A stretch of 64,000 bases of DNA, taken from CAVXSP01 sp963764505. Its GTDB lineage: Bacteria; Acidobacteriota; Vicinamibacteria; Vicinamibacterales; SCN-69-37. The translations under genes were made by a program, and so were the position numbers. Below the pieces are notes generated by a model, which was not told where the DNA came from, did no database searches, and saw only the letters and a program-made list of their open reading frames with translations. Location: positions 1,364,001-1,428,000 of the forward strand of contig CAVXSP010000001.1 in assembly GCA_963764505.1 (NCBI GenBank), given 5' to 3'. Position 1 is the first letter of the stretch; each line of letters begins with the position of its first letter. This document shows, piece by piece, positions 17,617 to 25,515 of the stretch.

Positions 17617-18279
17617 TCAGAAGGGAGAGACGGTGAGCCGGTCCTCGACACGGGTCACGCCTGGGGCGGACCACGCAGCCCGTTCGGCCTCGTCGCGCTC
17701 GCTCAACGCCCTGACGGAACCCGTCAGGATCACTTCGCCGTCGCGCGCTTCGACCTTCACGCGCGCGGCGTCGACCTCGGCGCTCCGCTTGAACGCCTGC
17801 TCGATCTTCGACTTGATGTCCGCCGGACTCACGTGGGGCTTGAGGGCGATCGCGTTCATGACGCCCCGCACCCCGTGCAGATGCTCGACCGCCCGTTGGG
17901 CGGCAACCCTCTGGTACTGCCAGTCGACCGTGCCGTTGAGGGTCACCCAGCCGTCGGTCACCGTGGCCTTGACGGCGTTCAGGGGAACGACGGCGTCGAG
18001 CGCCAGCGCGTTGGCCATCGCCTCGGCGAGGTGGCTATCGCTCAGCGGCGCGGCGCCCTCGAGGTTCACTGTCAAATCGCTGGCAACGGCACGAATTCCG
18101 TACACGTGGCGGACCACGTTTTCGGCAGTCGCCTTCTCGTAGTACGAGCGGACGACGCCTCGGAGCGTGGCGACGCCGTTCTGGACGGTGACGCCGACAC
18201 GGGCCGCATCGACGCCCGGATCCCACTCGAGCGCGCTGAGCACGTCGCTCTGCAGCTCTCGGTCGCTTCGGATACTCAT
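17617..18279 (-). CDS. Triple BON-domain protein
   Basis: 220 residues with three consecutive BON domains (about residues 5-70, 78-145 and 150-218), each with the pattern V-x-V-x-x-G-x-V-x-L-x-G: VGVTVQNGVATLRGVV, VKATVTDGWVTLNGTV and VKVEARDGEVILTGSV. BON domains bind membranes or phospholipid and occur in osmotic stress proteins such as OsmY. No signal peptide is visible from ATG 18279, so this version may be cytoplasmic. It follows a sigma-54 promoter and is divergent from an alcohol dehydrogenase gene; both fit an envelope or osmotic stress role. Confidence 0.9.
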   Translation of the reverse strand: MSIRSDRELQSDVLSALEWDPGVDAARVGVTVQNGVATLRGVVRSYYEKATAENVVRHVYGIRAVASDLTVNLEGAAPLSDSHLAEAMANALALDAVVPLNAVKATVTDGWVTLNGTVDWQYQRVAAQRAVEHLHGVRGVMNAIALKPHVSPADIKSKIEQAFKRSAEVDAARVKVEARDGEVILTGSVRALSERDEAERAAWSAPGVTRVEDRLTVSPF

Positions 18280-18323
18280 GGTGTTGGCCTCGACACCCGC
18301 CCGCGGGCACGAACGTCGGATGT

Positions 18324-18337
18324 GCAGGAGCTGTGCC
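18324..18337 (-). promoter_or_regulatory. sigma-54 (-24/-12) promoter for the BON-domain gene
   Basis: Minus strand TGGCACAGCTCCTGCA: GG-N10-GC with consensus TGGCAC; the -12 box is CTGC rather than TTGC. About 45 bases upstream of ATG 18279. Confidence 0.7.
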
Positions 18338-18548
18338 ATCGATGCTGGCCGTCCAGGTGCCCGAAACCCTCTCGGCGGGGCCGAACCGCGGTGCGCGCTT
18401 TTTCGCCTCGTGCGCGTGGTTTTTCCGCCCACGTCCCGCCCGCTCCGTTGTTCGATCTAGTGTGAAGGGGAATCCTGCCGTGCAACGTCGTCGTGGACGA
18501 CGGCGCCGTGAAAGGCGGCTGCGCCGGTTTCGGGAAGAGGAGGGCGCC

Positions 18549-19577
18549 GTGAGAGCGATGGTCCTGGACGAGATCGGGCCGCTGCGGCCCGGCGGTACGC
18601 CGCTGCGCCTGGCGGACTGGCCCGAGCCGCACGCCGGTCCGGGCGATCTCCGCGTGCGGGTGCGCGCATGCGGCGTCTGCCACACGGAGCTCGATGAAAT
18701 CGAAGGGCGGACGCCGCCGTCGCAGCTGCCGCGGATTCTGGGGCATCAGGTCGTCGGCGACGTCGACGAGATCGGCGACGCGGTGGACACAGGCCTGCGG
18801 GATGCTCGCGTCGGCGTCGCCTGGATCTACCGCGCGTGCGGCGTGTGCAACTGGTGCCGATCGGGCCGCGAGAACCTCTGTGCGCAGTTCACCGCGACGG
18901 GCCGCGACGCGGACGGCGGCTACGCGGAGTGGATGGTCGCGCCGGCTGCGTTCGTGCACCGTCTTCCACCGTCGATCTCGAACGAGCACGCGGCGCCGCT
19001 GCTGTGCGCCGGCGCCATCGGGCTCCGGTCGCTCGACCTGACCGGGCTCGTCGATGGCGAGCCGCTCGGACTTACGGGGTTCGGCGCGTCGGGCCATCTC
19101 ATGCTCGCGATGACGCGCGCGCGGTATCCGCGCTCGCCGGTCTTCGTCTTCGCCCGGAGCGCCGACGAACGCGCGCTGGCGCGCGCCCTCGGCGCGGCGT
19201 GGACCGGCGACACGCAGGAGGCCGCGCCCGAGCCCCTGGCGGCCATCGTCGATACGACGCCGGCGTGGACACCGATCGTTCGCGCGCTCGATCAGCTGGC
19301 CTCCGGAGGACGCCTCGTCGTGAACGCCATCCGCAAGGAGGACGCCGACAAGTCCGTGCTGCTCGAGCTGGACTATCCGCGCCACCTCTGGCGCGAGAAG
19401 CTTGTCCGATCGGTGGCCAACGTCACCCGCAGCGACGTCCGGCGCTGTCTGGCGCTGGCCGCCGAGCACGGGATCCGGCCCGAGGTGGTCACGTATCCGC
19501 TCGCCGAGGCCAACGAGGCCCTCCAGGCGCTGAAGCAGGGCCGCGGGCGCGGTGCGCGGGTGCTGCTGGTCGACTGA
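18549..19577 (+). CDS. Zinc-dependent alcohol dehydrogenase (AdhA-like)
   Basis: Medium-chain dehydrogenase of 342 residues that oxidises alcohols or reduces aldehydes with NAD(P). The catalytic zinc ligands are in CGVCHTELDE and ILGHQVVG; the structural zinc site is CGVCNWCRSGRENLC with all four cysteines. The nucleotide-binding region GLTGFGASGHLML follows. The best start is GTG 18549, five bases after AGGAGG. The sequence is of the type found with universal stress proteins in hypoxia or dormancy islands. It is divergent from the BON-domain gene; no sigma-54 site with correct spacing was found for it. Confidence 0.9.
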   Translation: MRAMVLDEIGPLRPGGTPLRLADWPEPHAGPGDLRVRVRACGVCHTELDEIEGRTPPSQLPRILGHQVVGDVDEIGDAVDTGLRDARVGVAWIYRACGVCNWCRSGRENLCAQFTATGRDADGGYAEWMVAPAAFVHRLPPSISNEHAAPLLCAGAIGLRSLDLTGLVDGEPLGLTGFGASGHLMLAMTRARYPRSPVFVFARSADERALARALGAAWTGDTQEAAPEPLAAIVDTTPAWTPIVRALDQLASGGRLVVNAIRKEDADKSVLLELDYPRHLWREKLVRSVANVTRSDVRRCLALAAEHGIRPEVVTYPLAEANEALQALKQGRGRGARVLLVD

Positions 19578-19707
19578 GGACGCTGGGGTGAAGCCCCGCA
19601 CCGCGGAAACTTGCGGCTGCGACGCGGAAGATTCCGCACCGCGCCGGGGCCGGCCGGCAGATCGGGCGAGATCGGCTGAAAATCGCCCGTCGGCGCGATC
19701 GGCCAAC

Positions 19708-19721
19708 GGCACGGAGCTTGC
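19708..19721 (+). promoter_or_regulatory. sigma-54 (-24/-12) promoter for DUF883-CapA-LDT operon
   Basis: GGCACGGAGCTTGC, a full consensus match 23 bases before ATG 19745. An inverted repeat GCGGAAGATTCCGC at about 19625-19638 lies some 80 bases upstream, a possible activator site. Confidence 0.72.
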
Positions 19722-19744
19722 GCTGAGATCGGGCGGAGGCACCC

Positions 19745-20062
19745 ATGGCCGAGATCAGCGCTGAAGGGCTCGAATCCAAGATGATGCCGACGACGGCCGA
19801 TCGAGTCGTGAACGCGGTCAAACGGACCGCACACGCCTCGCATGAGGCCCGGTTGTTCAAGTCCCTGGCCCAGGATGCGATTGAGGGCGGGATTCACGAC
19901 GCCAAGCGAGGCATCCGGCGACGTATCCGGCAATGCGAGGACATGCGGGACGAGGCCGCGCTCCGAATCCGACGTCGTCCGCTGCAGTCGGTCGGCGGCG
20001 TGTTCGGTGTCGGGCTGGCGCTCGGCATCGCCGCCGGCTGGATCATCGGCAGGAAGAGGTGA
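19745..20062 (+). CDS. DUF883/ElaB-YqjD-like membrane-anchored protein
   Basis: 105 residues: a charged helical region (about 20-75) and one C-terminal helix, with the ending PLQSVGGVFGVGLALGIAAG then a short basic tail. This is the plan of ElaB/YqjD proteins, stationary-phase inner-membrane proteins that can tether ribosomes in E. coli. The similarity is in layout and in the 'P-x-QSVG' approach to the helix, so assignment is moderate. A sigma-54 promoter and GGAGG precede it, and CapA follows after 27 bases. Confidence 0.7.
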   Translation: MAEISAEGLESKMMPTTADRVVNAVKRTAHASHEARLFKSLAQDAIEGGIHDAKRGIRRRIRQCEDMRDEAALRIRRRPLQSVGGVFGVGLALGIAAGWIIGRKR

Positions 20063-20089
20063 GGAAACACGGCGGCGGCTGACGCACGA

Positions 20090-21190
20090 GTGACGTTGTT
20101 CCTGTGCGGCGACGTGATGACCGGTCGCGGCGTCGACCAGATATTGCCGCACCCGGGCGGGAGTCGGATCCTCGAGCCCTACGTGCAGGATGCGCGTGCG
20201 TACGTGCAGCTCGCCGAGGCACGGAACGGCCCGATTCCCGCGCCGGTCGACTTCGCGTACATCTGGGGTGACGCGCTCGCGGAGCTGGATCGCGTCAAGC
20301 CGGCCGTCCGGATCGTCAATCTGGAAACGAGCATCACGACCAGCGACGAGCGCTGGGCCGGCAAGGTGGTCAACTACCGGATGCACCCGGAGAACGTTGG
20401 CTGTCTCACCGCCGCCCGTCTGGATGTCTGTGGTCTCGCGAACAATCACGTCCTCGACTACGGCGCGTCCGGGCTGGCCGAGACGTTGGAGGTGCTGGGC
20501 CGCGCGGGTCTGAAGACGGCAGGCGCGGGACCGAACGAGTCTGCCGCCGGCCGCCCGGCAATCGTGCGGGCGGGCGCCGGCATACGCATCGTGAACTTCG
20601 CGTTCGGAACCGGGAGCGCGGGCGTGCCGAACGAATGGGCGGCTGGTCCCGACCGCTCCGGCATCGATCTGCTGCCCGACTCTTCGGACGAGACGGCGGC
20701 CGCCGTCGTGGAACGGGTGCGCGCGGCTCGAGGCGAGCGCGATCTGGTCGTCGTGTCCATCCACTGGGGATCGAACTGGGGATACGAAGTGCCCGGGGAA
20801 CACGCGCAGTTCGCCCACAGACTGATCGACGGCGGAATCGATCTCGTGCACGGGCACTCGTCCCATCATCCGCGGCCGATCGAGGTGTACCACCGGCGGC
20901 CGATCCTGTACGGCTGTGGCGACTTTCTCAACGACTACGAGGGCATTGCCGGTCACGAGGAGTTCCGCGGCGATCTGGTGCTGATGTACTTCGCCACGTT
21001 GTCCGCCGACACGCGCGAGCTCACCGCGCTCGAGATGACGCCCCTGCGGATCAGGAAGATGCGGCTCGAGAGAGCGTCGAGGGCGGACGCGGAGTGGCTC
21101 GGCGACACGATGGACCGGGTGAGCCGGCCGTACGGTCTTCGAGCGGAGCTGACGTCCGGCGATCGGATCGCGGCCCGGTGGGATCGATGA
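20090..21190 (+). CDS. CapA family metallophosphatase-like protein
   Basis: CapA/PgsA-type proteins of the calcineurin-like fold are linked to poly-gamma-glutamate or capsule synthesis, though many are of unknown role. The 366-residue protein starts at GTG 20090 (TLFLCGDVMTGRGVDQ) and shows NLETSITT, CGLANNHVLDYG, SIHWGSNWGYE and HGHSSHHPRPIE, the conserved acidic and histidine motifs of the fold. No signal peptide is apparent. It overlaps the L,D-transpeptidase gene by four bases (ATGA), which suggests a shared envelope function. Confidence 0.88.
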   Translation: MTLFLCGDVMTGRGVDQILPHPGGSRILEPYVQDARAYVQLAEARNGPIPAPVDFAYIWGDALAELDRVKPAVRIVNLETSITTSDERWAGKVVNYRMHPENVGCLTAARLDVCGLANNHVLDYGASGLAETLEVLGRAGLKTAGAGPNESAAGRPAIVRAGAGIRIVNFAFGTGSAGVPNEWAAGPDRSGIDLLPDSSDETAAAVVERVRAARGERDLVVVSIHWGSNWGYEVPGEHAQFAHRLIDGGIDLVHGHSSHHPRPIEVYHRRPILYGCGDFLNDYEGIAGHEEFRGDLVLMYFATLSADTRELTALEMTPLRIRKMRLERASRADAEWLGDTMDRVSRPYGLRAELTSGDRIAARWDR

Positions 21191-22896
21191 CGCCAAGCGG
21201 CCCCGCGTCGTGGCGCCGGAGGCTCTCGCGCGCGGCCGTCGCCGCGTGCCTGACGGTCGCGCCGGCGGCATCTGTGCCGCAGCATGCCGGGCATCCGCAG
21301 TCCGGCGCCGAGATCAGGATGGCACTCGGCACGTTGCTCGACGGAGCCGGTGGCGGGCCGAATGCGCTGCCTCGACTCGAGCAGGCGGCGGTGAGAGCGG
21401 TGTACGGTTCGCCGCCGTCGCTCCTCTGGCTGAATGCCGAGGGTCGCGCCCGCGCTGACGCGGTCGAGGCGCTGGCATTGCTCGAACGGGCGTCCGACGA
21501 AGGACTCGATCCGCGCGACTACGACACCGATCGGCTTCGGGAAATGGCGCAGCGCCTCGCAGCCGCGCCTTCCGATGCCATGGAACTGGCGCGCTTCGAC
21601 GTGACGCTGAGCGCGGCCGTGCTCCACTACTACCGCCATCTGCACCTCGGCCGGGTCGACCCGCGCACGGTCGGCTTCCATCTGGTCCTGCCCGTCGAAC
21701 AGCACGATTTCGCGTCCGTGCTCCGCGCCGCGCTCGAGCGCCACCGGATCGCGGCCGCAGCCGCGGAGCTGCGGCCTCCGTTTGCGCAATATGCGGCGCT
21801 GCGCGCAGCCCTTGGCCGCTACCGGGCGCTCGCGGCGAACGCCGCGCTGGAGCCGCCGCCCAATTCCGACGTGACCGTCAAACCCGGGCAGCCGTACGCT
21901 GGCGCAGCCGCGCTCTCTCGTTGGCTCGCTGCGCTTGGAGACGTGCCGTCCGGCACGCCGCCGCCCGACGCCTCCGGGGTCTACGACAGCGCGCTCGTCG
22001 ACGCGGTGAAGCGGTTCCAGATCCGGCACGGCCTCGATGTGGACGGCGTGCTCGGCCAGAACACGCTGGTGGCCTTGCGGGTTCCGCTCACGTGGAGGGT
22101 CCGGCAGATCGAGCTCGCGCTCGAGCGTCTTCGCTGGCTGCCCGATCTGCAGAACGAACGGCTCGTCGTCGTGAACATTCCGATGTTCCGGCTCTGGGCG
22201 TGGAATTCGATGCCGCCGACGGGACCGCCAGCCCTGGGCACGGGCGTGATCGTCGGCCGCGCGCTCAGCACCCAGACGCCCGTGTTCGTCGAGACCATGG
22301 AGGACGTGATCTTCCGGCCGTACTGGAACGTTCCCGACTCCATTCTGCGCCACGAGATCGTGCCCAGGCTCCTCCGCGATCCGGAATACCTGCGCCGCGA
22401 GAACATGGAGATCGTCCGAGGGACCGGGGACACGCCCGTGCCGCTGAACGCGAGCGCGATTGCGGGGTTGCGCGCGGGCACGCTGCGCGTCCGTCAGCGG
22501 CCAGGCCCCGACAACTCACTCGGCCTGGTCAAGTTCGTGTTTCCCAACGAGGCGAACGTCTACATGCACGGCACGCCGGCCCGCGCGCTGTTCGCCCGCA
22601 GCCGGCGGGACTTCAGTCACGGCTGCGTGCGCGTCGAGGACCCGGTGGGCCTGGCCGCGTGGGCGCTCGGCGACCGGCCCGAGTGGTCCCGCGATCGCAT
22701 AGAAGCGGCCATGGCCGGGACGCAGACGATCGACGTGAAGCTCGCGCGGCCCATCCAGGTGATCTTGTTCTACACGACCGCGGCCGTCGTCCCGGAAGAT
22801 GGGTCGATGCGGTTCGCGGACGACATCTATCGCCACGATGCGCGGCTGGAGCGCGCGCTATCGGAGTCGGCGGCCGCGATCCGACAGATCCCCTGA
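21187..22896 (+). CDS. L,D-transpeptidase (YcbB-like) with peptidoglycan-binding domain
   Basis: Periplasmic enzyme that makes 3-3 crosslinks in peptidoglycan or attaches proteins to it. The 569-residue product has a signal peptide (residues about 10-32), an N-terminal YcbB-type helical scaffold, a PG_binding_1 domain (AVKRFQIRHGLDVDGVLGQN, near 270-300) and a YkuD catalytic domain with MHGTPARALF (His near 461) and SHGCVRVEDP (catalytic Cys near 479). All active residues are present. It is translated from an ATG that overlaps the CapA stop, in a sigma-54-linked operon, consistent with cell wall remodelling under stress. Confidence 0.92.
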   Translation: MTPSGPASWRRRLSRAAVAACLTVAPAASVPQHAGHPQSGAEIRMALGTLLDGAGGGPNALPRLEQAAVRAVYGSPPSLLWLNAEGRARADAVEALALLERASDEGLDPRDYDTDRLREMAQRLAAAPSDAMELARFDVTLSAAVLHYYRHLHLGRVDPRTVGFHLVLPVEQHDFASVLRAALERHRIAAAAAELRPPFAQYAALRAALGRYRALAANAALEPPPNSDVTVKPGQPYAGAAALSRWLAALGDVPSGTPPPDASGVYDSALVDAVKRFQIRHGLDVDGVLGQNTLVALRVPLTWRVRQIELALERLRWLPDLQNERLVVVNIPMFRLWAWNSMPPTGPPALGTGVIVGRALSTQTPVFVETMEDVIFRPYWNVPDSILRHEIVPRLLRDPEYLRRENMEIVRGTGDTPVPLNASAIAGLRAGTLRVRQRPGPDNSLGLVKFVFPNEANVYMHGTPARALFARSRRDFSHGCVRVEDPVGLAAWALGDRPEWSRDRIEAAMAGTQTIDVKLARPIQVILFYTTAAVVPEDGSMRFADDIYRHDARLERALSESAAAIRQIP

Positions 22897-22911
22897 ATCC
22901 GCGGGATCTCG

Positions 22912-23625
22912 TCAGCCTGGAGGGCCCGCCGACGGTCCCACCGTCCGGTCGTGAGCTTCCGCCCTCAGGTGCCGCTCGAAGAACCCGGCCGCCAGGTCTG
23001 CGACCCGGCCGAGGGCCCCTGGCTCTTCGAACAGGTGCGTGGCGCCCGGCACGATCTCCAGCCGGACGTCGCCGCGCATCCGGCTCATTGCGTCCTGGTT
23101 CATGCCGATGACCGGCGTATCGTGGCCGCCGACGATGAGCAGCGTCGGCGCCGCGACGTACGCCAGCGCGGCGCCCGCGAGGTCGGGACGGCCTCCGCGC
23201 GAGACCACGGCGGCGACGTCGCGGGGCCGGTGGGCCGCCGCAACGAGCGCCGCGCCGCCCCCGGTGCTCGCGCCGAAGAGCCCGACGTGCAACGGCGCCG
23301 TCTGCGGCTCGTCACGCAGCCAGTCGACGATGCCCACGAGCCGCTCGGCGAGCATTCCGATGTCGAAGCGAAGATGGGCCGTGCGCTCGTCGATCGCCTC
23401 CTCGTCGGGCGTCAGCAGATCGATCAGCAGGGTCGCGAGGCCGTGCCGTTCGAGCGCGCGGGCGACGAACTGATTGCGCGGGCTGTGCCGGCTGCTGCCG
23501 CTGCCGTGCGCGAACAGCACGATTCCCCGAGCCTCGCCGGGAATCGTCAGATCGCCTTGCAGGACGACGTCTTCGACCGCCACGCGAACCGACGTCGTGC
23601 TCGAGCCTGGATCGGGTGTGTGCAT
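22912..23625 (-). CDS. Dienelactone-hydrolase-like alpha/beta hydrolase
   Basis: 237-residue alpha/beta hydrolase. The oxyanion region is VLFAHGSGSSRHSPRN, the nucleophile elbow GASTGG, then an acidic residue in VGGHDTPV and the catalytic histidine in GATHLFEEPG. These proteins often lie beside or are fused to phosphoribosyltransferases in stress islands; the one here is at 7607. Substrate unknown. The gene starts 24 bases after the erythromycin-esterase-like gene and should be on its transcript. Confidence 0.88.
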   Translation of the reverse strand: MHTPDPGSSTTSVRVAVEDVVLQGDLTIPGEARGIVLFAHGSGSSRHSPRNQFVARALERHGLATLLIDLLTPDEEAIDERTAHLRFDIGMLAERLVGIVDWLRDEPQTAPLHVGLFGASTGGGAALVAAAHRPRDVAAVVSRGGRPDLAGAALAYVAAPTLLIVGGHDTPVIGMNQDAMSRMRGDVRLEIVPGATHLFEEPGALGRVADLAAGFFERHLRAEAHDRTVGPSAGPPG

Positions 23626-23649
23626 GGATCCTCCGTGCGTCGCGAGGGT

Positions 23650-24990
23650 TCAGAGGCCGGACGGGTACGTCTCGGCGACTTCGCCGGCCTTCCACAGCGC
23701 CGTGCGCTCCAGGGGCTCGACGGCCCGCGTGCGGTCGACGTGCAGCACGAAATCGAACTGCTCGGACAGCCGGGCGCGGAAGTAGTGGCTGCGCCGCTCG
23801 GACTCGGGCAGATAGAGCACGCCGATCGCCCGCTCGAGCTGCGGAGCGGCCAGGCTCGCGGCCAGCTCGGGATCCGTTCGCAGCGGCAGCAGGAGCCGCG
23901 GGACGCCGGTCTCGTGCAGCAGCCGCTCGTAGCTGCCGTCGAGCGCCGGCCTGACGTGCTTGCGGTGCGCGGGGCCGTCCCATTCGGACGCCGCCGTCAC
24001 CGTGCCGGAGTCCGTCGTCATGCCGACGAGCACGGCGCGCGTCCCGAATCGCTCCCGGACGAGCTGGCCGATGTTGAGCTCGCCGCCATCACCCATCTCG
24101 GTCGCGCGCGCGTCGCCCAGATGCGAGTTGTGGGCCCACACGACCACCCGCGGCGGGCGGTCCGGCCGCCGGAGGAACTGCAGCAGGTCCTCCAGCGTGC
24201 CCACCATGTGCCGATCGCGCAGGTTCCACGACTCGACGCGGCCGCCGAGCATCGTCCGGTAGTACTCCTCCGCGTTCTTCACCACGCGGGCGTTCTGCTC
24301 CGCGACGAAGTACTCGTCTGCGGCGATGCGCCCGTCCCGCCGGGCGTAGTCGGCCGCGCGCTGCCTCAGATCGACGAGCTGACTCACCACGTCCCGCTCG
24401 CACGAAGGGCTCAACCCGAAGCTCAAGGCGTAGGCGTACTCCTGCATCTCGCCGCCGTAGCGGTCGAAGCAGGCGTACCGGCTCCGGGCCCGCCCGGCCG
24501 CGTCGGGATCGATCTTGGCGAGGTAGGCGAGGACGGCCTTCATCGAAGCGTCGAGGCTGTAGAGATCGAGGCCGTAGAAGCCGGCACGGTCGGCGTCGGC
24601 GCGGGCCTCGTTGAAGGCGCGCAGCCATCCGACGAAGTCCAGGACGTCCGCGTTGCGCCACATCCACGCGGGGAAGCGCTTGAAGTCCGCCAGCGCGTCG
24701 ACCCCGTCCTCGTCGGTGCCGGCGCCGCGAACGTAGCGGTTGATGCGATAGGCGTCCGGCCAGTCCGCCTCGACCGCCACCGCCGTGAACCCGAGCTCCG
24801 CGATCAGCCGCCGCGTGAGAAGGGCGCGCTCGCGGTAGAACTCGTGCGTGCCGTGCGACGCCTCGCCGATGAGCACCAGCGGCGCGCTGCCGATCGCCTC
24901 GAGGAGCGGATTGTACTCATCCGGGTCGCCCGTCATCCGCAGACCGCGGTCGCGGATGAGACTGGTCTGGCGCGTCCGGGAGTCACCCAT
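23650..24990 (-). CDS. Erythromycin-esterase family protein
   Basis: 446 residues with the Ere-type motifs GEASHGTHEFYRER, VAVEADWPDAYRINRYV and VVWAHNSHLGDAR, which carry the conserved histidines and glutamates. EreA/EreB open macrolide lactones, but most chromosomal members in stress islands are not proven resistance enzymes, so resistance should not be assumed. A sigma-54 promoter sits 28 bases upstream and a hydrolase gene is downstream in the same operon. Start ATG 24990; an in-frame ATG 18 codons later (MTGDPDEYNP) is possible. Confidence 0.88.
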   Translation of the reverse strand: MGDSRTRQTSLIRDRGLRMTGDPDEYNPLLEAIGSAPLVLIGEASHGTHEFYRERALLTRRLIAELGFTAVAVEADWPDAYRINRYVRGAGTDEDGVDALADFKRFPAWMWRNADVLDFVGWLRAFNEARADADRAGFYGLDLYSLDASMKAVLAYLAKIDPDAAGRARSRYACFDRYGGEMQEYAYALSFGLSPSCERDVVSQLVDLRQRAADYARRDGRIAADEYFVAEQNARVVKNAEEYYRTMLGGRVESWNLRDRHMVGTLEDLLQFLRRPDRPPRVVVWAHNSHLGDARATEMGDGGELNIGQLVRERFGTRAVLVGMTTDSGTVTAASEWDGPAHRKHVRPALDGSYERLLHETGVPRLLLPLRTDPELAASLAAPQLERAIGVLYLPESERRSHYFRARLSEQFDFVLHVDRTRAVEPLERTALWKAGEVAETYPSGL

Positions 24991-25017
24991 GATGCCTCCG
25001 CTTCACTGCCGGCGGCC

Positions 25018-25031
25018 GCACGAGGCGTGCC
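25018..25031 (-). promoter_or_regulatory. sigma-54 (-24/-12) promoter for the Ere-like/hydrolase operon
   Basis: Minus strand TGGCACGCCTCGTGC: consensus -24 box and correct GG-N10-GC spacing; the -12 box is GTGC. Confidence 0.65.
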
Positions 25032-25111
25032 ACGTCCCTATTCGGCTCGACGTCGCGCTGCCGCGCGCCGGCCCTCGACGGGCGCACTCGGCGACGCTCG
25101 TTCGCGGACGT

Positions 25112-25348
25112 TCAAGTTCTGGCTTCTGGCTGGCTCGCCCAATGGCACAGGTCCCGTGCCCGCCGGCCTCGCGTTCCGGTCAGGAGGCGTCGTTCGGAGC
25201 GGCCGTTCGGGCTTTCGTGGACGATCCACACGGACTTGCACGCTACACAGCAGAGCGGGGTGGCACGGCCCAGCCGGTGTGCCGGCAAGGGCACGAGAGC
25301 GACGTGCGTGGACCCGCATGTCGGGCACGGGGAGTAGATGGGAGCCAT
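25112..25348 (-). CDS. Small zinc-ribbon protein
   Basis: A 78-residue protein, MAPIYSPCPTCGSTHVALVP onward, with two CxxC knuckles (CPTC at 8-11 and CVAC near 34-37) that suggest a zinc ribbon. GAGGT precedes the ATG and a GG-N10-GC site lies at 25399-25412. No family is recognised; such proteins often bind nucleic acid or act as metal stores, but nothing here shows which. Confidence 0.6.
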   Translation of the reverse strand: MAPIYSPCPTCGSTHVALVPLPAHRLGRATPLCCVACKSVWIVHESPNGRSERRLLTGTRGRRARDLCHWASQPEART

Positions 25349-25398
25349 ATCGACCTCAGCCCACACCTGGCGACGCCCAGGCGCTCGTGATCGAAGCT

Positions 25399-25412
25399 GC
25401 AAGCCGGATACC
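25399..25412 (-). promoter_or_regulatory. Possible sigma-54 promoter for the zinc-ribbon gene
   Basis: Minus strand TGGTATCCGGCTTGCA: GG-N10-GC with a good TTGCA -12 box, but GGTAT instead of GGCAC at -24. Weaker than the other sites; 51 bases before the start codon. Confidence 0.5.
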
Positions 25413-25515
25413 ACGCTGACACGGCGCAACAGCGGGCGATCTTCGAATTTGCGGGCGCAGCTGCGCGGGATTTCCCGCACAGCATCGGCATTCTCGACCG
25501 AGGCCCCTGAGTGCG

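Noticed and set aside
18460..18548. Sigma-54 promoter for the alcohol dehydrogenase gene
   Set aside because: GGAATCC...TGC-like sequences have spacing of 8, 11 or 12 rather than 10.
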